From contig DBQG01000013.1 in the NCBI GenBank assembly GCA_002305125.1, positions 5,589-34,424 on the forward strand: a DNA stretch of 28,836 bases. Reading direction: 5' to 3'. How positions within the stretch are numbered: position 1 is the first letter of the stretch; each line of letters opens with the position of its first letter. Below are positions 13,774 through 20,605 of this stretch, one piece after another. The notes beneath the pieces were generated by a model, which did not search any database, was not told the DNA's origin, and saw nothing but the letters and a program-made list of their open reading frames with translations. The position numbers and the translations under genes were made by a program. The DNA is from Patescibacteria group bacterium UBA1400. GTDB lineage: Bacteria > Patescibacteriota > Microgenomatia > UBA1400.

Positions 13774-14163
13774 TTATTTACTTTTAGATTTAAATTTTAA
13801 AGCAGCTGAGTTAATACAATATCTTTGACCGGTAGGTTGAGGCCCGTCAGGAAAAAGATGACCCAGATGAGACCCGCAGTTTGAACAAATCACTTCTGTT
13901 CTTTCCATGCCATGGGAGTGATCTGGTTTTAGTACCACCTTGTTTTTTAGGGCTTTAAAAAAACTGGGCCAACCCGAACCTGAGTCAAACTTAGTTTTAG
14001 AGGAGAAAAGCTTTTGGCCGCATCCGGCACAAGCATAAACACCCTTTTTTTTATTATAAAGAAGCTTGCCTGAAAAAGGAGGTTCTGTTTCCTTTTTTCT
14101 TAAAACTTTATATTGTTTCGGGGTTAGTTTCTGTTCCCAATTATTTTTCTTGTTTTTTAACAT
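13774..14163 (-). CDS. msrB: Peptide methionine-R-sulfoxide reductase
   Basis: A 129-residue MsrB. It has two CxxC zinc-binding pairs (CAGC and CSNC), the substrate loop DSGSGWPSFFKAL, the HLGHLFPDGP stretch and the catalytic Cys116 in RYCINSAAL. It reduces the R form of oxidised methionine in proteins or free methionine. There is no signal peptide, so it is cytosolic. Its start overlaps the end of msrA by 23 bases, and an FAM173-like gene follows directly. Confidence 0.95.
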   Translation of the reverse strand: MLKNKKNNWEQKLTPKQYKVLRKKETEPPFSGKLLYNKKKGVYACAGCGQKLFSSKTKFDSGSGWPSFFKALKNKVVLKPDHSHGMERTEVICSNCGSHLGHLFPDGPQPTGQRYCINSAALKFKSKSK

Positions 14164-14695
14164 GGTTAGGATAATTTTTTAAAAGTTTTTTAAGTTTAGG
14201 ATCAATAATCAAGCGGCAGTAGGGTTGGTTGGGATTTTTCAAATAGTACTTTTGATGATAGGTTTCAGCCGGGTAAAATTTTTTCAAAGGCTCCACTTGG
14301 GTAATAATTGGTTTGTCAAAGATGCCTGTACTACTTAAATCTCTAATCATTTCCAAAGCCTGCTTTTTTTGCTTAAGAGAATGATAAAGAATAATAGAGC
14401 GGTACTGGCTGCCGATATCAGCTCCCTGGCGGTTTAAAGTGGTAGGATCATGAATGGCAAAAAAGATCTCCAGCAATTTTTTAAAGCTGACCTTGTTAGA
14501 ATTAAAAGTAAGCTGAACCACCTCTGCATGTCCGGTTTTACCCGAGGATACTTGTTCGTAACTGGGACTTTCAACCTGGCCGCCAGCATAACCGGAAACT
14601 ACCTTGTCAACACCGTTGACCTGTTGGAAAACTGCTTCCAGGCACCAGAAACAGCCGCCTCCTAAAGTTGTTTTTGTGATCTTGTTTTTCTCCAT
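14141..14695 (-). CDS. msrA: Peptide methionine-S-sulfoxide reductase
   Basis: A 184-residue MsrA with catalytic Cys15 in GGGCFWCLE and the family stretches GVDKVVSGYAGG, GHAEVVQLTF, HDPTTLNRQGADIGSQYRS and the YHQKYYLKNP tail. It reduces S-methionine sulfoxide. It is the first gene of the msrA-msrB-methyltransferase operon. There is no Shine-Dalgarno sequence before the ATG, but a TAAAAT ends six bases upstream, which points to a leaderless transcript. Confidence 0.96.
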   Translation of the reverse strand: MEKNKITKTTLGGGCFWCLEAVFQQVNGVDKVVSGYAGGQVESPSYEQVSSGKTGHAEVVQLTFNSNKVSFKKLLEIFFAIHDPTTLNRQGADIGSQYRSIILYHSLKQKKQALEMIRDLSSTGIFDKPIITQVEPLKKFYPAETYHQKYYLKNPNQPYCRLIIDPKLKKLLKNYPNHVKKQEK

Positions 14696-14709
14696 ATCTT
14701 TATTTTACC
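14696..14709 (-). promoter_or_regulatory. Leaderless -10 for msrA
   Basis: Reading the minus strand, TGG precedes TAAAAT (14707-14702), an extended -10 form. Then come six bases and the ATG at 14695. This is the same 12-base spacing from -10 start to ATG as at 5216, 21914 and 26778. Confidence 0.5.
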
Positions 14710-14762
14710 AGATGTTTTCTGTTATGATTGATTTAGTAGGAGTAAGTTAAAAGAGGAGGAGA

Positions 14763-15368
14763 ATGAAAAAACTCTTAGTGGTTTTCTTGTTGTTACTATT
14801 TCCCTTAGTTTTAACAGGTTGTAACGGTTCTGGTCAACAAACAAACTTGCAAGATAATCAGGAAAATCAACAAGTTGAAGAGAGTATGGCGCCAACTGAA
14901 AATGAAGGTTACAGCGGTAAGTTGGAAAAGATTATTAGTTTGGGTCAGGCTTTGGAATGCAGTTTTAAGCAAAGTGATCAGTATTATGGTAGCAGCTGGA
15001 TTAAAGGAGAAAATTCCTATAGCGAGATTTATGCTGAAGGTAAAAAATCCCATATTATTGTCAAGGATGATTGTGTCTGGACCTGGGGAGAAGAAAGCGA
15101 TGGAGTGAAAATTTGTTTTAACAGTGAAATTAAGGAAGAAGCAACAGAAGAGGTGGAGCAGGAGATTGAAGAAAAGGAAGCTTCAGAAACAGAAGAGATG
15201 GGTCCGCCCTCAGATGTTGAGTATGACTGTAGGCCAGCAGTTTTCGGCGAAGAAAAGTTCAGCCCTCCAGACAATGTTGCATTTACTGATTTAGATCAGA
15301 TGTTGCCTGAGCAGATGCTTGAAGAGATGATGCCAGAAGATCTGCCTGAAGATTTTAACCTGTTTTAA
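14763..15368 (+). CDS. Acidic secreted lipoprotein
   Basis: A 201-residue protein with a lipoprotein signal: MKK, a hydrophobic core and lipobox LTGC with Cys20 as the lipidation site. A Gln/Asn-rich linker follows. A compact domain (about residues 47-125) contains several Cys (ALECSF, DDCVW, KICFN) and aromatic turns. Then comes a Glu-rich stretch (about 125-150) and an acidic tail with another Cys (YDCRP). The paired Cys could form disulfides outside the cell. I do not recognise a named family. AGAGGAGG precedes the ATG. It is divergent from msrA. Confidence 0.75.
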   Translation: MKKLLVVFLLLLFPLVLTGCNGSGQQTNLQDNQENQQVEESMAPTENEGYSGKLEKIISLGQALECSFKQSDQYYGSSWIKGENSYSEIYAEGKKSHIIVKDDCVWTWGEESDGVKICFNSEIKEEATEEVEQEIEEKEASETEEMGPPSDVEYDCRPAVFGEEKFSPPDNVAFTDLDQMLPEQMLEEMMPEDLPEDFNLF

Positions 15369-15393
15369 GCAATTGCTAAGGAAAAAATTTCCT
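15368..15393 (+). repeat. Palindromes after the lipoprotein gene
   Basis: AGCAATTGCT (15368-15377) is a perfect palindrome beginning at the stop codon. It is followed by AGGAAA (15379-15384) pairing with TTTCCT (15388-15393). The hairpins could contribute to 3'-end formation, but no long T run follows. Confidence 0.3.
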
Positions 15394-15485
15394 GCTATAA
15401 TTTTGCTGTTATTAATTTTCAGGATTCTTATAGAAAAGTTTATACTTCTAGATAACGTTTCCATATTGTAAGGGGGTGAATATTT

Positions 15486-15764
15486 GTGAACAAAAAACTT
15501 TATGTTGGTAATCTTAAGTATGAAATAACCAGTCAGCAGCTGGAAGAGCTTTTCGCTCAAGCCGGTCAGGTGGTTAGCGCTACTGTGATTACTGATAAAT
15601 ACTCTGGTAGGTCCAAGGGTTTTGGTTTTGTTGAGATGAGCAGTGATGAAGAAGCTCAAAAAGCCGTTGAAATGCTCAATGGCCAGGAATATGAGGGCAG
15701 AAAACTGATCGTCAATGAAGCTAGACCTCCAAAACCAAGAGAAGATTTTGCCCCTCGCGGTTAA
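15486..15764 (+). CDS. RRM-domain RNA-binding protein
   Basis: A 92-residue single-RRM protein. RNP2 is LYVGNL (residues 5-10) and RNP1 is KGFGFVEM (44-51), with the beta-alpha-beta-beta-alpha-beta layout complete by about residue 80 and a short basic/Pro tail. It resembles cyanobacterial Rbp and other bacterial RRM proteins, which bind single-stranded RNA and are often cold- or stress-responsive. The start is GTG at 15486 after a strong AGGGGGTGA. It appears monocistronic. Confidence 0.93.
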   Translation: MNKKLYVGNLKYEITSQQLEELFAQAGQVVSATVITDKYSGRSKGFGFVEMSSDEEAQKAVEMLNGQEYEGRKLIVNEARPPKPREDFAPRG

Positions 15765-15803
15765 AACAGAATTAAAAGGTAAACTAGACTTAAAAGCTTA
15801 AAT

Positions 15804-15824
15804 CTTTTAAAGTTAAATAAAGTG
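15804..15824 (+). promoter_or_regulatory. Second copy of the 21-base promoter-start block
   Basis: The run from CTTTTAAAGTTAAA to the GTG start codon matches 3148-3168 at 19 of 21 positions. TAAAGT (15808-15813) is the -10-like element and the GTG begins eight bases after it. No Shine-Dalgarno sequence is present, so initiation may be leaderless. Confidence 0.4.
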
Positions 15825-16883
15825 CGAATTTTAACAAAGCTATTAACAAGGTTTACCTTTTTTTCTTACAATTTTCAGGCACCTGAATACTTAGAAAACT
15901 TCCTTATTTCAGCTGTTGCCTCAGTTGTCTTAATTAGAGTATTTCTCAGTTTAACGGGTTATCCTGTTTTAGGTAATGACTTCCTTCATATTGCCCATAT
16001 GCTTTGGGGCGGCCTATTGATGATGGCGGCCTTGGTTACCCTGCTGCTTTTTTTAAATAAAGAAGCCAAACATTTAAGTGCTATTGTGGGAGGACTGGGT
16101 TTTGGCATTTTTATAGATGAGTTGGGTAAGTTCATTACTCATGATAACAACTACTTTTTCCAGCCGACCTTTGCTCTGCTTTATCTTATCTTTGTTTTAC
16201 TATTTCTGGTTTTCCGTTTTATTGCCAGAAACGTTAAGATTACGGATAAGGATTATAAACTGAACGCTCTGGAACTGAGCAAGGAAGTGGTTTTTTATAA
16301 TCTTGACACTCAAGAAAAAAGACTGGCCCTACACTACCTTAAATCAGTTAAAGATAAGGACGAAATTTACAGACATATAAAAAAGCTGGTATCAGTAGCT
16401 GTTACTCCAGATGAAGAAGTACAGTTGGTAGCAAGGGTAAAACACTTTTTAATGCAAACCTACACCAGTGTTTTAAGGAAAAAAAGGTTTGCTCAGTTAA
16501 CCTCTTTTATTTTTGCTGCCTACTCAAGCTTGCGTATTTTTGCCTCTATTTTAAGCATTGTCTGGGGAGGTTTATCTTTTTGGGAATGGGGATCGGTGGG
16601 AGCCAACATGGCAACCGGTATTTTTTCTTTGTCCGGGATCTGGTTTTTAAGTCAGGGCAAAAGACTTAGAGCCTATGAGAAATTCAAGCAAGGAGTACTG
16701 GTGGCTATTTTTATAGGGCATTTTTTCAGCTTTTACCACAACCAGCTGACGGCCAGTTTATCTTTAATCATAACGATTTCTATTTTTATCGGTCTGCAGT
16801 TTTTGATTGAACAGGAAGAGGCTTTTAAACATGGCAAACAGCTTGACGCAGGTAAATTTACTGCCTATGATAAAACTAGTTAA
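15822..16883 (+). CDS. Multi-pass membrane protein of unknown function
   Basis: A 353-residue protein. Four or so hydrophobic segments in the first 130 residues include HIAHMLWGGLLMMAAL and GGLGFGIFIDELGKFITHDNNYFF, whose buried charged and His residues look functional. A soluble region (about 135-220) follows, then four more segments (about 225-335) and a basic tail. I recognise the overall pattern as a conserved hypothetical membrane protein but no function. The GTG start is inferred from the promoter block and lack of an alternative. The next gene starts 17 bases downstream. Confidence 0.7.
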   Translation: MRILTKLLTRFTFFSYNFQAPEYLENFLISAVASVVLIRVFLSLTGYPVLGNDFLHIAHMLWGGLLMMAALVTLLLFLNKEAKHLSAIVGGLGFGIFIDELGKFITHDNNYFFQPTFALLYLIFVLLFLVFRFIARNVKITDKDYKLNALELSKEVVFYNLDTQEKRLALHYLKSVKDKDEIYRHIKKLVSVAVTPDEEVQLVARVKHFLMQTYTSVLRKKRFAQLTSFIFAAYSSLRIFASILSIVWGGLSFWEWGSVGANMATGIFSLSGIWFLSQGKRLRAYEKFKQGVLVAIFIGHFFSFYHNQLTASLSLIITISIFIGLQFLIEQEEAFKHGKQLDAGKFTAYDKTS

Positions 16884-16900
16884 TAATTTAAAAGGAGAAA

Positions 16901-17875
16901 ATGGAAGAGCAAGTCCTTAATTCAAATTCCAAGAAACCAAGTTTAAAAAAATTATTTATGCTTTTGCCCTTAGTTGTTTTAATAGCAGTGGCTGGCAGCG
17001 GCTATTTTTTAGCCTCCAGGCAGAAAGCAGAACTTGAATCTTTATCGCAAAAACAAGTTGATAACTTAAAGAACTTAAAATCAAGCTACGCTAAAATTGT
17101 TGATGTAATCCAAAACAAAGATAAACAAGAAGAAGTTGAGCCTGCCACCAAGCTTCTGGGGGTTCAGACTCAAGTTCAGGATCTGCCTAAGGCTCCAGAA
17201 CAGTATCTTTTAGAAGACAGTCCTGAAGTTAAAGAAAGCAGAAAGTTGCAGGAGCTTTATAAAGACAGTTTAAAGTTGGTTGAAGAAGTTGAAAAAGACA
17301 GTCAGGCTTTAAAGGATAAAGCCCGACAGCTGCCTGCTAGCCTGATTTACAGACCGGACAGTCAGCTTATGGAGCAGACCAGTGAGTTTGTGAGTAAAAG
17401 CAAAGCTTTACTGACCTATCTTCAGGAAACTACTAAGCTGGAGATCAAAGCTTTTACTTATGGTTTTGATATTGGCATGGCTATCAATAAAGCCATTACT
17501 TTAAATTTAAGTGACCAGTCCTTAGACGATTTAGAAGAAGAGATTCAAAGATTAACTGATCTTAAACAGGAGTATGAAAAGCTGGACATTTCAGGTTTGT
17601 CAGATGACTTAAAACAAGAGCATCAGGACAGTCTTGATAGTTTTGAAGAAGATACAGCCATATTTACTGATATTCTGACAGCTTTCCAGAGCAAAAACGT
17701 TACCAGAATTTTGGACAGCCTGCAATCTTTAAGCTTTGAAGCGGTGTCAGCAACAGAAAAAGGGAGAGTGGAACAGGTTGACTTCTGGCAGCAAGATCCG
17801 ACTATAAATGAAGTGGATCAGTTGATTGAAAGCTGGCAGGAGTTTAGCAAAAACCTTAAAACAAAACCTTTTTAA
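16901..17875 (+). CDS. Membrane-anchored helical extracytoplasmic protein
   Basis: A 324-residue protein with a short cytosolic start, one membrane helix (about residues 18-38) and a long, mainly helical outside region rich in Gln, Glu, Lys and Leu. Coiled-coil-like stretches lie at about 40-70, 105-140 and 205-245. A short linker (VEPATKLLGVQTQVQDLPKA) follows the first. No family recognised. AAAAGGAG precedes the ATG by a few bases. It is likely co-transcribed with the membrane protein 17 bases upstream, perhaps as its partner. Confidence 0.65.
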   Translation: MEEQVLNSNSKKPSLKKLFMLLPLVVLIAVAGSGYFLASRQKAELESLSQKQVDNLKNLKSSYAKIVDVIQNKDKQEEVEPATKLLGVQTQVQDLPKAPEQYLLEDSPEVKESRKLQELYKDSLKLVEEVEKDSQALKDKARQLPASLIYRPDSQLMEQTSEFVSKSKALLTYLQETTKLEIKAFTYGFDIGMAINKAITLNLSDQSLDDLEEEIQRLTDLKQEYEKLDISGLSDDLKQEHQDSLDSFEEDTAIFTDILTAFQSKNVTRILDSLQSLSFEAVSATEKGRVEQVDFWQQDPTINEVDQLIESWQEFSKNLKTKPF

Positions 17876-17895
17876 AAGAAATAATTTTAAAACAG

Positions 17896-17924
17896 GTAAA
17901 GTTAAAAAGAAGTAAAGTTAAAAA
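17896..17924 (+). repeat. Two direct copies of GTAAAGTTAAAAA
   Basis: The 13-mer occurs at 17896-17908 and 17912-17924, a 16-base period, upstream of the VIT-like gene. It contains the AAAGTTAAA core that recurs before several other genes here. Confidence 0.5.
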
Positions 17925-17948
17925 AGCAGCACAGTAAAAAAGGATTTA

Positions 17949-18428
17949 ATGAGCGGCCATTCATTTAAGAAAGGTTTCAGCTTTGGTCTTACTTCAGGAG
18001 TAATTACCCCCTTAGGCTTGATTGTGGGTCTACACTCGGGTACGGGTTCAAAACCGGCTGTTATCGGCGGAATTTTAACCATTGCCATTGCCGATGCTTT
18101 TTCCGATGCTTTAGGTATTCATATTTCTGAAGAAGCAGAAGAACAGCATAGTTCCAAAGAAATCTGGATTGCCACTTTGACGACTTTTATTTCCAAGCTC
18201 ATTTTTGCCCTAACCTTTATCCTTCCCTTTTTATTTTTAGACCTTTTTAAGGCAGTTGTAGTTTCCGTTACCTGGGGAATGCTGCTTCTGGCATTTTTCT
18301 CCTGGTTTATTGCCCGCAAAAGCCAGGATGCCTATAAGGTAGTTTTAGAACATCTTTTTGTCGGCATGCTGGTAGTTTTAATCTCCCAGTTTTTAGGCGA
18401 ATGGATTGCAAGTTTATTAAAAGAATAA
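17949..18428 (+). CDS. VIT1/CCC1-like small membrane protein
   Basis: A 159-residue membrane protein. FGLTSGVITPLGLIVGLHSGTGSKPAVIGGILTIAIADAFSDALGIHISEEAEE follows the first helices of the VIT1/CCC1 metal transporter family, where D and E residues in helix 1-2 and the following loop bind metal. Four or five hydrophobic segments are seen. The cytosolic metal-binding insertion of plant and yeast members is short or absent. Iron or manganese handling is the family role; here it is inference. AAGGA lies 4 bases before the ATG. The next gene starts 11 bases downstream. Confidence 0.75.
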   Translation: MSGHSFKKGFSFGLTSGVITPLGLIVGLHSGTGSKPAVIGGILTIAIADAFSDALGIHISEEAEEQHSSKEIWIATLTTFISKLIFALTFILPFLFLDLFKAVVVSVTWGMLLLAFFSWFIARKSQDAYKVVLEHLFVGMLVVLISQFLGEWIASLLKE

Positions 18429-18439
18429 AAGGAGGCAAC

Positions 18440-19144
18440 ATGAAAAAAAACACCGCTTATTTATTATTGACAGTATTTCTGGCGGTTCTAACTGCCGGCA
18501 AGGTTTCTGCTCAACAAAGAAAAGCAGGAGAAGCAAACCAGCCAAAAACAGTTGTTACAAGCCAAGAGTCTGAACAGCCGGGGCAAGAAGAGCCGGGACA
18601 GGAGCGGGTGCAAAATCAGAACCAACTGCAGGTAGAAAACAGGGGAGAAGAAAGTGGTTTGACAGTTCAAAATCAGGAAAAAGAAAGTCTGCAGGTCCAG
18701 GAAAACAAGTCCGGACAACAACAGATTTCTTTTAAACAACAGGTTGAGCAGACTTCGGCAGTTATTGAAGAGGCTTTAGAGCAGGAAGAGGTTTTAACCA
18801 AGGAAGGAGAAACAAAAAAAGTTTTACAAGAGCAAAAGCAGGGCCAGGAAAAATTAAAAGAAGATACAGAAAAGCTAGGTCAGCGGCAGGGTGTTGTCAG
18901 ATTTATTCTTGGTCCTGACTGGAAAGCTTTAAAAGCTTTAAAGCAGGAGATGGAGCAAAACCAGGTAAGAATAAACCAGCTTAACAGCTTAAAACTTCAA
19001 GTGCAAAACCAGGGAGAAGAACAGCTGTTGCAGCAGGTAGTTCAAACTCTTGAAGAACAGAATACCAGCTTACAGGAGCAGATTAATAAAGAAGAAGGAA
19101 ATATGGGAATTTTAGGCTGGCTATTCAGGTTGTTTGTAAATTAA
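18440..19144 (+). CDS. Secreted Gln/Glu-rich coiled-coil protein
   Basis: A 234-residue protein from the ATG at 18440, preceded by AAAGGAGG. An upstream in-frame TTG at 18401 would overlap the VIT-like gene and spoil the signal peptide. The signal peptide ends near VSAQQ (about residue 25). A Gln/Glu-rich low-complexity stretch with repeated VQNQ motifs (about 55-100) is followed by a long helical region (about 100-225) and a short hydrophobic end (GILGWLFRLFVN) that could touch a membrane. Such proteins are frequent in CPR genomes; function unknown. Probably in an operon with the VIT-like gene. Confidence 0.7.
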   Translation: MKKNTAYLLLTVFLAVLTAGKVSAQQRKAGEANQPKTVVTSQESEQPGQEEPGQERVQNQNQLQVENRGEESGLTVQNQEKESLQVQENKSGQQQISFKQQVEQTSAVIEEALEQEEVLTKEGETKKVLQEQKQGQEKLKEDTEKLGQRQGVVRFILGPDWKALKALKQEMEQNQVRINQLNSLKLQVQNQGEEQLLQQVVQTLEEQNTSLQEQINKEEGNMGILGWLFRLFVN

Positions 19145-19176
19145 AGCCTAAAGCTATATTTAAGTTTATCAAAACA

Positions 19177-19193
19177 GGCAGCAACAAACTGCC
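19177..19193 (+). terminator. Short G+C hairpin without T run
   Basis: GGCAG (19177-19181) pairs with CTGCC (19189-19193) across a 7-base loop, between the coiled-coil gene and the next promoter module. It lacks the T run of a normal intrinsic terminator. Confidence 0.3.
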
Positions 19194-19195
19194 AC

Positions 19196-19248
19196 TTACC
19201 TATTTCTTACCAGCTTCTTATGGTTTTTAAACTTTAAAAAAGTCTAAT
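19196..19248 (+). promoter_or_regulatory. 11-bp tandem-repeat promoter module for the FNR-like gene
   Basis: Units start at 19196 (TTACCTATTTC), 19207 (TTACCAGCTTC) and 19218 (TTATGGTTTTT). A -10-like TCTAAT begins at 19243, 25 bp after the third unit, matching TATAAT at five of six positions. Confidence 0.75.
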
Positions 19249-19281
19249 TAACTTAGTTAACTTAAAAAGTTAAAAGATAAA

Positions 19282-19950
19282 ATGGATCAAAAAATTAATA
19301 TTTTGCAAACCCAGTTTGTTACCCATGATGTAAAAAGGTTTGTTTTACAAAAACCTAAGGGTTTTAAGTTTGTGCCCGGGCAAGCGACAGAACTAAGCAT
19401 TGACCTTGACGGCTGGAGAAAGGAAAAAAGACCGTTTACCTTTACCAGCTTAAATAAAGATCTGGTTTTGGAGTTTACAATCAAAAAGTATCCTGAACAT
19501 CGGGGAGTTACCCAAAAACTGCACCAGCTGCAACCTGGGGACAAGATTATTTTACGTCAGCCATGGGGGACGATAAACTTTGCCGCAAAGGGCGTGTTTA
19601 TTGCCGGCGGAGCCGGGATAACTCCGTTTATCGCCATTTTAAGACAGCTTAAAGACAAGGGAGAGATTAAGGGCAATAAGCTTATCTTCTCCAATAAACT
19701 CAGGCAGGACATTATCCTTGAAAAGGAATGGCAATCAATGTTTAAGCCGGAAGATTTAAGCCTTGTTTTAACCCGGGAAAAACATCCTGATTATTATTAC
19801 GGCAGAATCACTAAGAAGTTTTTGCAAAATAAAATTAAAGATTTCCGTCAGAAGTTTTATGTTTGCGGTCCCAAACCAATGGTTAAAGACATTACTTCTT
19901 ATCTTAAAAATCTGGGCGCTGATACCAACAGTATTGTAATTGAAGAGTAG
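19282..19950 (+). CDS. Stand-alone FNR-type FAD/NAD(P)H oxidoreductase
   Basis: A 222-residue soluble reductase with an FAD domain (about residues 1-95; FAD motif RPFTFTS) and a nucleotide domain (about 100-222; loop IAGGAGITPFIAIL and C-terminal FYVCGPKPMVKDI). It has no iron-sulfur or membrane domain, so it must pass electrons to a separate partner, such as the flavodoxin or a ferredoxin (inference). It resembles the reductase half of the flavocytochrome at 9314 but lacks the haem domain. It is under its own repeat module. Its TAG stop abuts the stop of the convergent YggT gene with no gap. Confidence 0.88.
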   Translation: MDQKINILQTQFVTHDVKRFVLQKPKGFKFVPGQATELSIDLDGWRKEKRPFTFTSLNKDLVLEFTIKKYPEHRGVTQKLHQLQPGDKIILRQPWGTINFAAKGVFIAGGAGITPFIAILRQLKDKGEIKGNKLIFSNKLRQDIILEKEWQSMFKPEDLSLVLTREKHPDYYYGRITKKFLQNKIKDFRQKFYVCGPKPMVKDITSYLKNLGADTNSIVIEE

Positions 19951-20259
19951 TTATCTTCTCCTGCGGCTCAGATACTCGACTTCTCTTATAAGAGTGCTTA
20001 AAAGATAGCTTAACAGGGCATAGGCAATTAAGGCAAAAAGGGCGGAAAACTCCAAAATCAACCCGTCAGTTAAAACAGGATTGGGAAACATGCCCTGAAA
20101 AGGAGACAGTAAAGGAGCGGTGGTTTCATAAACCCAGACTACAAAAGGAGCCTGAGTAGAAGCGCCAAAAAGCTTAAGCACCAGCCTTAAGCCGATTAAA
20201 AACTCAACCACTCCGGTAACAAAGTCAATTAAAAATAAAAGCAGATTAGAAAAGAACAT
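19951..20259 (-). CDS. YggT-family membrane protein
   Basis: A 102-residue membrane protein with two main hydrophobic regions (about residues 3-30 and 65-92). Between them lies the YggT-type stretch VYETTAPLLSPFQGMFPN, and the C-terminus is basic (LSRRRR). YggT proteins are implicated in membrane or osmotic homeostasis. The ATG follows AAGGAGG. It is the third gene of the baeRF-hibernation factor-YggT operon, 20 bases after the second. Confidence 0.85.
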   Translation of the reverse strand: MFFSNLLLFLIDFVTGVVEFLIGLRLVLKLFGASTQAPFVVWVYETTAPLLSPFQGMFPNPVLTDGLILEFSALFALIAYALLSYLLSTLIREVEYLSRRRR

Positions 20260-20279
20260 AACGCCTCCTTTACTGATTT

Positions 20280-20594
20280 TTAATCAGAAGAATAGTTTAA
20301 TTCTTCTTTATATTTTTTAATTTGGGTAATAAGTTTTTTTCTTAAATCAACCAGAGCCTGTCTAAATCCTTCTTGCTTTGTTTCTGCTACTAAAGCCTTT
20401 TTCTGCGGCAACCACATATTAAATTTCAACTTATAACCCCAGCGGGTACGTTTTTTTAAATGAAGATCAGCTGTTTTTATTTCCTGATTAAATTTGGGAA
20501 GATGTTTTTCCAGTTTTTGAGCCAGGTATTTGGTTACCATATCTCTTACATAGTCATTAACTTCCATTTGGTCAGCAATTAGATTTATCCTCAT
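20280..20594 (-). CDS. Ribosome hibernation factor, HPF/RaiA type
   Basis: A 104-residue protein of short HPF/YfiA length. It has the S30AE-type beta-alpha-beta-beta-beta-alpha pattern: N-terminal INLIADQMEVNDYVRDMVTKYLAQKLEKHLPKF, basic strands (LHLKKRTRWGYKLKFNMWLPQ), then ALVAETKQEGFRQALVDLRKKLITQIKKYKEE. Such factors bind the 30S decoding centre and silence or protect ribosomes during starvation. The long C-terminal dimerisation domain is absent. AGGAGG precedes the ATG. The upstream gene, 12 bases away, encodes a baeRF-like protein, which fits a ribosome-stress operon. Confidence 0.75.
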   Translation of the reverse strand: MRINLIADQMEVNDYVRDMVTKYLAQKLEKHLPKFNQEIKTADLHLKKRTRWGYKLKFNMWLPQKKALVAETKQEGFRQALVDLRKKLITQIKKYKEELNYSSD

Positions 20595-20605
20595 TCACTC
20601 CTCCT

